A DNA stretch of 6,419 bases from an uncultured Spirochaetaceae bacterium (GTDB lineage Bacteria > Spirochaetota > Spirochaetia > Sphaerochaetales > Sphaerochaetaceae), in NCBI GenBank assembly GCA_946410375.1, contig CAMKAB010000050.1:1-6419 (forward strand), read 5' to 3'. This document shows, piece by piece, positions 1 through 5,277 of the stretch. A program made the position numbers and the translations under genes. The notes beneath the pieces are model-generated. The model saw only the letters and a list, made by a program, of their open reading frames with translations, was not told the origin of the DNA and searched no databases. Within the stretch, counting starts at the first letter, position 1, and the number at the start of each line of letters is the position of its first letter.

Positions 1-1
1 G

Positions 2-28
2 GACGACGAACCGAGTCTCTTTGATTGA
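2..28 (+). CDS. Possible C-terminal end of an upstream gene (very uncertain)
   Basis: The first bases read as an acidic peptide tail, DDEPSLFD, followed by TGA at 26-28. The stop lies 17 bases before the ATG of the pseudouridine synthase gene, which is normal operon spacing. The other two forward frames are also open for a short way: one ends in TGA at 22-24, and the other runs to about base 78. The frame therefore cannot be decided from so few codons. If real, an upstream gene is co-transcribed with the synthase gene. Nothing can be said about its function. Confidence 0.2.
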   Translation, partial: DDEPSLFD

Positions 29-34
29 TTCTGC

Positions 35-43
35 GGAGGAAGG
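35..43 (+). promoter_or_regulatory. Ribosome binding site that sets the pseudouridine synthase start
   Basis: GGAGGAAGG lies immediately before the ATG at 46, with about six bases between GGAGG and the ATG. This favours 46 over the upstream in-frame TTG at 25. That TTG would place the Shine-Dalgarno sequence inside the coding region and has no good site of its own. Confidence 0.8.
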
Positions 44-45
44 AT

Positions 46-1122
46 ATGAAGAAATATTACGCTTCTTCGTCGCGTAGCGAAAAAACCGGCGCCGGTGTTG
101 CAAAAAGGGCTTATGCGAGAGGCGGGTTTAATTCCAAGGGCGGCATTACAGACGGAAATCGTGTTCCGTGCGGTAAGGGCTTTAAATCCGGTAACGGCGT
201 TTCGGGCGGTAAGGGCGTTAAATCCGGTAACGGCGCTTCGGGCGGTAAGGGCTTTAAATCCGGTAACGGCGCTTCGGGCGGTAAGGGCTTTAAATCCGGT
301 AGCGGCGCTTCGGGCGGAACCCGTTCGGAAGACAGGTGTGCTTTTTCGGCAGGAGGAGAAGGAGGAAAACGGTTTAAACCATTGGAAGAACGGGTTATTT
401 ACGAGGATAATCACTTTATTGCGATAAATAAGCTTTGCGGAGAAATCGTACAAGCGGACAAAAGCGGAGACACTTGTCTGATAGATGATTTAAAAGCATA
501 TCTTAAAAGGAAATACGACAAACCGGGAAATGTTTTCTTAGGTCTTCCGCATCGGTTGGACAGACCTACAAGCGGAGCTGTTCTTTTTTGTAAGACAACA
601 AAGGCTCTTGAACGTATAAATAAAATGTTCAAGGACGGAGATGTGCATAAGGTATATTACGCCATAGTTGATAAAAACCTTCAGAATAAGGAAGGACGGC
701 TTGAACACTACGTCGTGAGAAATACCAAAGTGAATAAGTCTTTTGCATACAAAGATTTACAAACAGCGCATCGCTTTACGGATCCTCAAAAAGCAGTGCT
801 GGAATACGAAGAAGCTTCCCGTTCCGAGCGTTACGTCCTGTTGAAAATCCGTCTTTTAACCGGACGGCACCATCAAATCAGGGCGCAGCTCGCCGCATGC
901 GGGGTTCATATCAAGGGAGACTTGAAGTACGGCGCTGCCCGTTCCAATCCCGATGGAGGTATTTCTTTGCATTCTGGAGAGATACATTTTGTTCATCCGG
1001 TGAGTGGAAAGACAGTTGATATCTCGGCTTCGTTTCCCGAATCGGATATTTGGAATGTTTTTTCGGTAAAAACGGGTATTAAAACCGACGCGGAAATTGC
1101 AAAGTCTTGCGAAAAGGCTTAA
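46..1122 (+). CDS. RluA-family pseudouridine synthase with a repetitive low-complexity N-terminal arm
   Basis: This enzyme converts uridine to pseudouridine in rRNA or tRNA in the cytoplasm; the exact target is not readable from the sequence. The product is 358 residues from the ATG at 46. The catalytic domain spans about residues 112-335. It carries the RluA signature HRLDRPTSG at 169-177, with catalytic Asp172. Further family motifs are the YYA segment at 204-206, GRHHQIRAQL at 273-282 (GRTHQIR in most relatives) and GDLKYG at 291-296. There is no S4 RNA-binding domain. In its place, residues 1-110 form a Gly/Ser/Lys-rich, probably disordered basic arm, in which residues 43-90 are four 12-residue repeats of the type GKGFKSGNGASG. 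The catalytic part alone is the usual length of the short, S4-less RluA proteins, so the arm is an addition. It may bind RNA through its positive charge (inference). The family call is secure; the substrate (23S rRNA or tRNA) is open. Confidence 0.93.
   Translation: MKKYYASSSRSEKTGAGVAKRAYARGGFNSKGGITDGNRVPCGKGFKSGNGVSGGKGVKSGNGASGGKGFKSGNGASGGKGFKSGSGASGGTRSEDRCAFSAGGEGGKRFKPLEERVIYEDNHFIAINKLCGEIVQADKSGDTCLIDDLKAYLKRKYDKPGNVFLGLPHRLDRPTSGAVLFCKTTKALERINKMFKDGDVHKVYYAIVDKNLQNKEGRLEHYVVRNTKVNKSFAYKDLQTAHRFTDPQKAVLEYEEASRSERYVLLKIRLLTGRHHQIRAQLAACGVHIKGDLKYGAARSNPDGGISLHSGEIHFVHPVSGKTVDISASFPESDIWNVFSVKTGIKTDAEIAKSCEKA
172..315 (+). repeat. Four in-frame 36-bp tandem repeats
   Basis: Units lie at 172-207, 208-243, 244-279 and 280-315 and are nearly identical, differing at only a few positions. 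One example is TTT versus GTT (Phe or Val), and another is AAC versus AGC (Asn or Ser) in the last unit. Because 36 is a multiple of three, the array keeps the reading frame and encodes four 12-residue repeats in the pseudouridine synthase arm. The near identity at synonymous positions suggests recent expansion by slippage or recombination. Confidence 0.95.
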
Positions 1123-1205
1123 TCTCATTTTGTATGGTAATACATGCATATGAATATTTATAAAATATAAATGCTTACAATATAAAAGCATACAGGGGAG
1201 AAATA
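1123..1205 (+). promoter_or_regulatory. AT-rich gap before rbsK; possible promoter or operator
   Basis: These 83 bases are much richer in A and T than the flanking genes. They hold TATAAA-like hexamers at 1159-1164 and 1181-1186, but no well-spaced TTGACA-like -35 box that I would defend. Two short palindromes are present: ATATTT/AAATAT (1154-1159 and 1163-1168), and ATGCTT/AAGCAT (1171-1176 and 1186-1191). The second sits just upstream of the Shine-Dalgarno sequence AGGGGAG (1194-1200). A start for the rbsK-hydrolase unit with local control is plausible but unproven. Palindromes of this size occur by chance in AT-rich DNA. Confidence 0.35.
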
Positions 1206-2165
1206 ATGAAAGTTTTAGTTTTCGGATCGCTTAATCTGGATTTCGTATATAAGGTGGACCATTTTGTACAGGGCGGTGAAACGCTCAGCGCTTCTTCTGT
1301 GGAAACAAATATCGGCGGAAAAGGCTTAAATCAGGCAATCGCCGCTAAAAGGGCGGGGGCGGATGTGTATTTTGCCGGAGTGATAGGTCAGGGCGGAGAG
1401 ATTCTCAAGGATTTTTTGGATAACGAGGGTGTTAATACATCATTCCTGAAAAAGGTGAACGCACGGCAGGGTAATGCGATAATACAGGTGAATAAAAACG
1501 GTGAAAACTGTATTTTGCTGGATTCCGGTTCAAATTTCAGTATTTCGGAAGAAATGATAAGCGAGACGTTGGCTCAGTTTAACGCAGGAGATTTTGTTCT
1601 TTTGCAGAACGAAATAAACGGTTTGGACAGAATTATCACCACGGCCCATGAAAAGGGGCTTGTTGTTGTTCTCAATCCTTCTCCGTTCGAAAAAGAATTG
1701 ATGAATATTGATTTTACAAAGATCGACTGGATCATTTTGAATGAAACGGAAGCCCGAATGTTTACGGGAGAGACGGAAATAAGCAAGATATGCGAGTATA
1801 TCCGAACTTATCGGAACAATTTAAATGCTGTTATAACGTTCGGAAGCGAGGGTGCATATCTTTATTCGGATAATGAAATCCGTTTTCAGAAGGCGTACAA
1901 GACGGAAGCTGTGGACACTACGGGTGCAGGAGATACTTTCACCGGCTATTTTGCTGCCGGGCTTGCGTCAAACAGGGAATTTGCGGAATGTATGGAAAAA
2001 GGCGCGATTGCGGCGGGAATCGCCGTTTCAAGACATGGTGCGGCGGCGTCAATTCCTTTCGAATCGGAGGTTTCGGAAGTATACGAAAAAAACCGCAAAA
2101 AAGAAGCATCGGCGAATATTAAATCGGGTATTTTGAGTTACGATATATTCTGGAAGAAAGACTAA
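1206..2165 (+). CDS. rbsK: Ribokinase (PfkB family)
   Basis: This enzyme phosphorylates D-ribose to ribose-5-phosphate with ATP in the cytoplasm, feeding the pentose phosphate pathway and nucleotide synthesis. The product is 319 residues, close to the family norm of about 305-310, with a lysine-rich C-terminal tail. Both PfkB signatures are present: NIGGKGLNQAIAAKRAG near 35-51, and DTTGAGDTFTGYF at 237-249 with catalytic Asp243. The residues that hold ribose in E. coli ribokinase can all be placed: Asn10 and Asp12 in GSLNLD, Gly38, Lys39, Asn42, Glu136 and Asp243. NPSP (157-160), NETEA (179-183) and FGSEG (212-216) match the ATP-side motifs. That residue set favours ribose over fructose, adenosine or deoxyribose as substrate. 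The ATG follows AGGGGAG by five bases. The stop is 30 bases before the nucleoside hydrolase start, so the two genes are probably co-transcribed and act in sequence. Confidence 0.9.
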   Translation: MKVLVFGSLNLDFVYKVDHFVQGGETLSASSVETNIGGKGLNQAIAAKRAGADVYFAGVIGQGGEILKDFLDNEGVNTSFLKKVNARQGNAIIQVNKNGENCILLDSGSNFSISEEMISETLAQFNAGDFVLLQNEINGLDRIITTAHEKGLVVVLNPSPFEKELMNIDFTKIDWIILNETEARMFTGETEISKICEYIRTYRNNLNAVITFGSEGAYLYSDNEIRFQKAYKTEAVDTTGAGDTFTGYFAAGLASNREFAECMEKGAIAAGIAVSRHGAAASIPFESEVSEVYEKNRKKEASANIKSGILSYDIFWKKD

Positions 2166-2182
2166 CGAACGGAGAGCACTTG

Positions 2183-2190
2183 AAAGGAGG
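2183..2190 (+). promoter_or_regulatory. Strong ribosome binding site of the nucleoside hydrolase
   Basis: AAAGGAGG is a near-perfect Shine-Dalgarno sequence ending five bases before the ATG at 2196. It lies within the 30-base gap after rbsK, which supports translation of both genes from one message. Confidence 0.8.
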
Positions 2191-2195
2191 AGAAT

Positions 2196-3167
2196 ATGCT
2201 GCATGTCTGGATTGATACAGATCCCGGAATTGATGATTCCGTAGCGCTCGGGGCGGCTTTTAAGCACAGAGATTCGCTGGATATTCTCGGAATATCCACG
2301 GTGGCCGGTAATCAGACAATAGAGAAAGTAACGACCAATGCGCTTTATTTAACCCGTCTGTTCGGAGCGGATGACATTCCCGTGTATAAGGGTGCGAATG
2401 CTCCGCTTGCAAGAGCATCTCATTCGGCAGGTCATATTCACGGAGAGTTCGGGCTCGGACCGATAAAACCCGAAATGTTCACTGATAATTTTTCTTCTCT
2501 GAATGCGGTTGACGGTATGAAAAAAGCTTTTTTCGCTCTTCCCGACGGTGAGAAAGCCACGATTCTTCCTATCGGACCGCTTACAAATATCGCTTTGCTT
2601 TTGAAAACCTATCCCGAGGTAAAGGATAAAATTGAAAAAATCGTGTTTATGGGCGGTTCGCTTTCTTGCGGCAATGTGACTTCCTTAGCGGAGTTTAATG
2701 TTTGGCATGACCCCGAAGCGGCTCATATTGTGCTTAAAAGCGGTTTGAAGCTTGTTATGTGCGGCTTGGATCTAACAATGAAATGTACGCTCCCGGAAGA
2801 ATATATCGGCAGGATTCGGAGCGAATATCTCCTTAGAATGGAAAAAAACGAAGAGCATAAAACGTTGCAGACGCTCTTTGATATGCTGAAATTCTATCTT
2901 GAAAGCCCTGCTTACAGGGATAAGAGAGAAGTAGCAATGCACGATGTATGCACAGTTCTGTATTTGCTTTACCCTGAGCTTTTTCACGGAGAAATGCACG
3001 CAGTTGACGTGTATCTTTCGGATGATATTTGCCGCGGGCTTACTTACCGTTTGGATACTCCGTATTCCGATTACGGAGATAAGTACGAACCCAATGTTCT
3101 TGTTTTGAACGGAGCGGAGAATACCAGGTTCAGAGATGTTGTAATGGAAACCTTATTGAGGTACTGA
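2196..3167 (+). CDS. Inosine/uridine-preferring nucleoside hydrolase
   Basis: This enzyme hydrolyses the N-glycosidic bond of ribonucleosides to give free base and ribose, using a bound calcium ion. The product is 323 residues, a typical full length. The N-terminal signature DTDPGIDD (7-14) supplies the metal and ribose ligands Asp9 and Asp14. The third metal ligand is Asp250, next to His249, the usual catalytic proton donor, in AMHDV. Asn39 (AGN), His82, Asn160, Glu166 and Asn168 (AEFN) fall where the ribose-binding residues lie in the Crithidia IU-hydrolase. No signal peptide is visible, so it is cytoplasmic. Base preference cannot be fixed from the sequence, although the intact His249 fits an inosine/uridine-type or pyrimidine enzyme. 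It follows rbsK closely, and the ribose it releases is that kinase's substrate. A terminator starts a few bases past the stop. Confidence 0.93.
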   Translation: MLHVWIDTDPGIDDSVALGAAFKHRDSLDILGISTVAGNQTIEKVTTNALYLTRLFGADDIPVYKGANAPLARASHSAGHIHGEFGLGPIKPEMFTDNFSSLNAVDGMKKAFFALPDGEKATILPIGPLTNIALLLKTYPEVKDKIEKIVFMGGSLSCGNVTSLAEFNVWHDPEAAHIVLKSGLKLVMCGLDLTMKCTLPEEYIGRIRSEYLLRMEKNEEHKTLQTLFDMLKFYLESPAYRDKREVAMHDVCTVLYLLYPELFHGEMHAVDVYLSDDICRGLTYRLDTPYSDYGDKYEPNVLVLNGAENTRFRDVVMETLLRY

Positions 3168-3169
3168 AA

Positions 3170-3205
3170 AAAAGTCCGGATTCAGTAAAGTGAAACCGGA
3201 CTTTT
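3170..3205 (+). terminator. Bidirectional rho-independent terminator
   Basis: AAAAGTCCGG (3170-3179) pairs perfectly with CCGGACTTTT (3196-3205). After one A/A mismatch, TTCA (3181-3184) pairs with TGAA (3191-3194) around a six-base loop. The run of A before the stem and of T at its end makes it work in either direction. It begins directly after the nucleoside hydrolase stop (TGA at 3165-3167). It could also stop transcripts arriving from the NUDIX gene on the other strand, which ends at 3320. Confidence 0.88.
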
Positions 3206-3210
3206 CTCGT

Positions 3211-3270
3211 GTAAACTCTCGTAAATTCGCATAAATTCGCGAAAATCCGCGTAATTTGTTATAAACTTAT
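3211..3270. repeat. Degenerate 10-bp tandem array in the convergent gap
   Basis: Read in steps of ten, this stretch gives GTAAACTCTC, GTAAATTCGC, ATAAATTCGC, GAAAATCCGC, GTAATTTGTT and ATAAACTTAT. The first four are clear relatives of a GTAAATTCGC consensus, and the last two are weaker. The period matches one helical turn and does not preserve a reading frame, so the array is non-coding. No function can be read from it. Confidence 0.6.
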
Positions 3271-3291
3271 AAACGGAATGAACCCGTTTTA

Positions 3292-3311
3292 ATCGTAACA
3301 TATCGTAACAT
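3292..3311. repeat. Two perfect 10-bp direct repeats
   Basis: ATCGTAACAT occurs twice head to tail at 3292-3301 and 3302-3311, a few bases beyond the NUDIX stop. A weak hairpin, AAACGG/CCGTTT (3271-3276 and 3284-3289), lies just before it. It lacks a T run on either side, so I do not call it a terminator. Confidence 0.7.
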
Positions 3312-3319
3312 TTAGTTTT

Positions 3320-3946
3320 TTAATGTTGCTTTTGCATTTCGTGTCTCAAATAGAAGAATGCGGAAATGAGCAATCCCCCGTGGTTAAACGGTTCTCTTCC
3401 CATTTTCTCCAAAGCATCTTTCACAGGAACGCAAACGATGTCTATTATCTCGTTAGGATCAAGGTGTTGTACGCCGGTGCAGGAGCAATCCTCCGCAAGA
3501 AAAACCGTACCATGACTGTTTATATATGCGGCGTTCGGATAAACTTCTCCCAAACGGGTTATCTTTTTGGGAACAAGACCCGTTTCTTCTTCCAGTTCGC
3601 GCAAAGCGGCGCGTTCCGGGGCTTCGCCTTTCTCAACGATTCCTCCGGGGAACTCCACTGTTATTTTTCCGTTTCCGTGGCGGAACTGCTTTTCCATAAC
3701 GAAGTATTTTTCTCCGTCTGTACCTGTAAAAACAGGGATAACATTTGTCCATTCGCCAGATGTGACAACGGAGAATTTTCCGATTCTGCCATCGTTGCTT
3801 GAACGCATAACGGTTTCAACGTTGAAAATAGGACCTTTAAAAACGGTTTCCGAAGAAAGCGTGGACCAGTATAACGGACTATCCTGTGCTGTTTCTTCAT
3901 TAGCGAAGTTGTATTTCGGAAAAGTTTTTTCTGTAAGCGCAGTCAT
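3320..3946 (-). CDS. NUDIX hydrolase, ADP-ribose pyrophosphatase type
   Basis: The product is a cytoplasmic 208-residue hydrolase of nucleoside diphosphates linked to another group. The NUDIX box is complete at residues 102-124: Gly102, Glu108, then the R-E-L-E-E-E-T-G-L core at 116-124. The metal-binding glutamates are Glu117, Glu120 and Glu121. The box is preceded by FRHG...VEFPGG, and Pro137 with an AYINSHGTVFLAED-like stretch follows. This layout is typical of the NudF/ADP-ribose pyrophosphatase branch, which splits ADP-ribose into AMP and ribose-5-phosphate. Other nucleotide-sugar substrates remain possible. Residues 1-30 form an N-terminal extension ahead of the NUDIX fold, a segment that often helps dimerisation in this branch. 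The ATG at 3946 follows AAGGAGAA on the minus strand (3951-3958). The same frame is open upstream to about 4046, but without another good start. The gene runs in the same direction as mrp, 262 bases downstream of it, so it may have its own promoter. Confidence 0.88.
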   Translation of the reverse strand: MTALTEKTFPKYNFANEETAQDSPLYWSTLSSETVFKGPIFNVETVMRSSNDGRIGKFSVVTSGEWTNVIPVFTGTDGEKYFVMEKQFRHGNGKITVEFPGGIVEKGEAPERAALRELEEETGLVPKKITRLGEVYPNAAYINSHGTVFLAEDCSCTGVQHLDPNEIIDIVCVPVKDALEKMGREPFNHGGLLISAFFYLRHEMQKQH

Positions 3947-4117
3947 TGTTTTCTCCTTATGATTTGAGCGTATTTGCTTTGTATTCGGCGTTTTCCTGTT
4001 CGGGAAACCGGTCGAAAAGGTATTTTTAACAGGTTGAATACGGTTTCAGAATCCGCCTTCAAACGTAAGTTTTTCTTGTAACGTCAGAAACCACATATCT
4101 TTAACGTCATCAAGCGT

Positions 4118-4168
4118 CACCTTTAATCGTTCGGCACTTTTAATCGTTCGGCACCTTTAATCGTTCGG
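4118..4168. repeat. Three 17-bp tandem repeats
   Basis: The unit CACCTTTAATCGTTCGG occurs at 4118-4134, 4135-4151 and 4152-4168. The middle copy differs at one base (CACT for CACC). Read on the minus strand, each copy can encode A-E-R-L-K-V. Because 17 is not a multiple of three, each added copy shifts the frame. The array lies directly beside the hairpin at 4171-4189. Confidence 0.95.
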
Positions 4169-4170
4169 CT

Positions 4171-4189
4171 TCTCAGACAAAGTCTGAGA
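4171..4189 (-). terminator. Perfect hairpin 20 bases past the mrp stop; atypical terminator or repeat-element arm
   Basis: TCTCAGAC (4171-4178) and GTCTGAGA (4182-4189) are perfect complements around a three-base loop. The position just downstream of mrp fits a transcription end or an RNA 3'-protecting stem. However, no T run follows on the minus strand, where the next bases are AGCCGAACG, so it is not a classical rho-independent terminator. Its abutment to the 17-bp repeats suggests that it may instead belong to a repeat element. Confidence 0.45.
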
Positions 4190-4208
4190 TTACATAACTA
4201 TCATGCCT

Positions 4209-5129
4209 TCAACCTTTTTTTCTGCTCGGGCAGTTCTCCGTGCAAGAGGCGCAGGAAGACGGTGTGCAGTCATCTTTCTGCGGTATATATCCTATGTCGG
4301 CGGAGCAGGTGGGCTTCACCGTTCCTTCAATAAAGGCCGCAATTTCCCTGAAGGCGGTGCCGGATACGCTTTCGCCCTTCTTTATCCAGTTCTCTCCGTT
4401 ATCTTCCGTCTCTTCAAGCGCGGGTTCCATCGGAATGCTTCCGAGAAGCGTAATTCCCATATCGGTACAAAGTTTTTTTCCGCCGTCTTTTCCGAAAATA
4501 TGTATTTTTTCGTTGCAATGAGGGCACACAAGATAACTCATGTTCTCGATAACACCGATGATGTTGAGCTTTACTTCCCGTGCAAAGGAAACGCTTTTCT
4601 GCGCATCCAAAATCGCCACGCTCTGAGGTGTGGTAACGATGATTGCACCGGTTAAAGCCGGAATATTCTGACAAACAGCCAGCTGTTCATCTCCCGTTCC
4701 GGGAGGGGAGTCAATGAGCAGATAGTCAAGCGTTCCCCATTGAACATCCGCTAAAAACTGCTTAATCACGCTGAGTTTTAACGGACCTCGGAATACAACC
4801 GCTTGAGTCGGATCCTGCAATGCGAAAGACAGGCTGATAAGCTTAATCCCGTTGTCTGTTATAACCGGAAGAATCTCTCCGGTGGAAACATCCTGATTTA
4901 ACAATTCCCCTTCACGCCCGAACATCTTCGCAATATTCGGTCCGTGGATGTCGGTGTCCAATACTCCGACTTTAAAACCCGCTTCCGTTAACGCATTAGC
5001 AAGGTTCACCGTAACGGTTGTCTTTCCGACTCCTCCTTTTCCGCTCATAATCAGAATTTTCTTTCCGATTTTATCCATTTTCATGCAGATTTTCTCCGCC
5101 TGACTCAGTTCTTTTTTTTCTTCAGACAT
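4209..5129 (-). CDS. mrp: Mrp/NBP35-family iron-sulfur cluster carrier ATPase with a C-terminal cysteine tail
   Basis: This P-loop ATPase of the Mrp/ApbC/NBP35 family binds a [4Fe-4S] cluster and passes it to target enzymes in the cytoplasm. The product is 306 residues. The deviant Walker A motif SGKGGVGKTT lies at 29-38, with signature Lys31 and Lys36. The DTDIHGPN switch is at 58-65, and Walker B LLIDSPPGTGDE at 137-148. The family CPHC pair (Cys202, Cys205) bridges the dimer and holds the cluster. No N-terminal DUF59 domain or N-terminal ferredoxin-like cysteine cluster is present; Cys15 stands alone. The C-terminal tail instead carries Cys275, Cys288, Cys293, Cys296 and Cys300. It ends in a CASCTENCPSR-like sequence resembling the N-terminal cysteine motif that I associate with clostridial relatives. 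The ATG at 5129 follows AAGGGA (5136-5141) by six bases. It lies 148 bases downstream of sdaA on the same strand, and SdaA is itself a plausible Fe-S client. Confidence 0.92.
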   Translation of the reverse strand: MSEEKKELSQAEKICMKMDKIGKKILIMSGKGGVGKTTVTVNLANALTEAGFKVGVLDTDIHGPNIAKMFGREGELLNQDVSTGEILPVITDNGIKLISLSFALQDPTQAVVFRGPLKLSVIKQFLADVQWGTLDYLLIDSPPGTGDEQLAVCQNIPALTGAIIVTTPQSVAILDAQKSVSFAREVKLNIIGVIENMSYLVCPHCNEKIHIFGKDGGKKLCTDMGITLLGSIPMEPALEETEDNGENWIKKGESVSGTAFREIAAFIEGTVKPTCSADIGYIPQKDDCTPSSCASCTENCPSRKKG

Positions 5130-5277
5130 TGTTCGTCCCTTCTGTTTTTATTTATTCGTTTTGAATATATTTATTTGTCGGCAGGCGTGATCCCGTCTGT
5201 TCCTTCCGCTAAAAGTATATTGTGTTTTTAGCAGAAATCGCATAGTCTTCGACGCCGATTCACCATTCATATTCGCT
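5130..5277 (-). other. Gap between sdaA and mrp with an inverted repeat
   Basis: The gap contains an inverted repeat at 5204-5236: on the minus strand TTCTGCTAAAA pairs with TTTTAGCGGAA, 11 pairs including one G-U, around an 11-base AT-rich loop. It comes 41 bases after the sdaA stop, but no T run follows, so termination is doubtful. The stretch 5141-5175 is AT-rich and could hold an mrp promoter. The best match, CCGACA followed by GAATAA about 18 bases on, is poor. Nothing coding is seen. Confidence 0.4.

Larger units (their letters stand above)
3947..4208. other. Gap between mrp and the NUDIX gene: repeats, hairpin, short coding-like remnant
   Basis: These 262 bases hold three 17-bp tandem repeats, an 8-bp hairpin and other short inverted pairs such as GAAACCG/CGGTTT C-type arms at 4004-4010 and 4041-4047. 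On the minus strand a frame is open from 4156 to 4046 (36 codons and TGA). Its last 24 codons start with GTG at 4120 and read like protein, including LDDVKDMWFLTLQEKL. A second short frame ends in TAA overlapping the NUDIX Shine-Dalgarno sequence. It runs from about 4026 to 3958 and includes DRFPEQENAEYKAN. These may be the decayed end of a gene or part of a dispersed repeat. They are too short to call as a gene. No convincing promoter hexamers for the NUDIX gene are visible. Confidence 0.4.

Noticed and set aside
25..27. TTG as the start of the pseudouridine synthase
   Set aside because: It lies upstream of the strong GGAGGAAGG site that fits the ATG at 46, and has no ribosome site of its own.
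95..427. A second open frame (110 codons) through the 36-bp repeats, encoding a repeated ALNPVTALRAVR-type peptide
   Set aside because: A repeat whose length is a multiple of three keeps every stop-free frame open. It overlaps a clear enzyme gene and has no good ribosome site.
3323..3802. 159-codon open frame antisense to the NUDIX gene
   Set aside because: It lies opposite a gene with a perfect NUDIX box, is rich in odd cysteine and phenylalanine runs, and shows no recognisable domain.
3958..4026. Short minus-strand frame ending at the NUDIX ribosome site, read as a gene end
   Set aside because: Only about 22 codons with a stop directly upstream. Open frames of this length are common by chance, so it is mentioned only as a possible remnant.
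4118..4168. CRISPR-like array
   Set aside because: The 17-bp copies are directly adjacent with no spacers, and no cas genes are present.
4203..4655. 150-codon open frame antisense to mrp
   Set aside because: The opposite strand carries all the Mrp motifs; this frame is a by-product of that gene's codon use.
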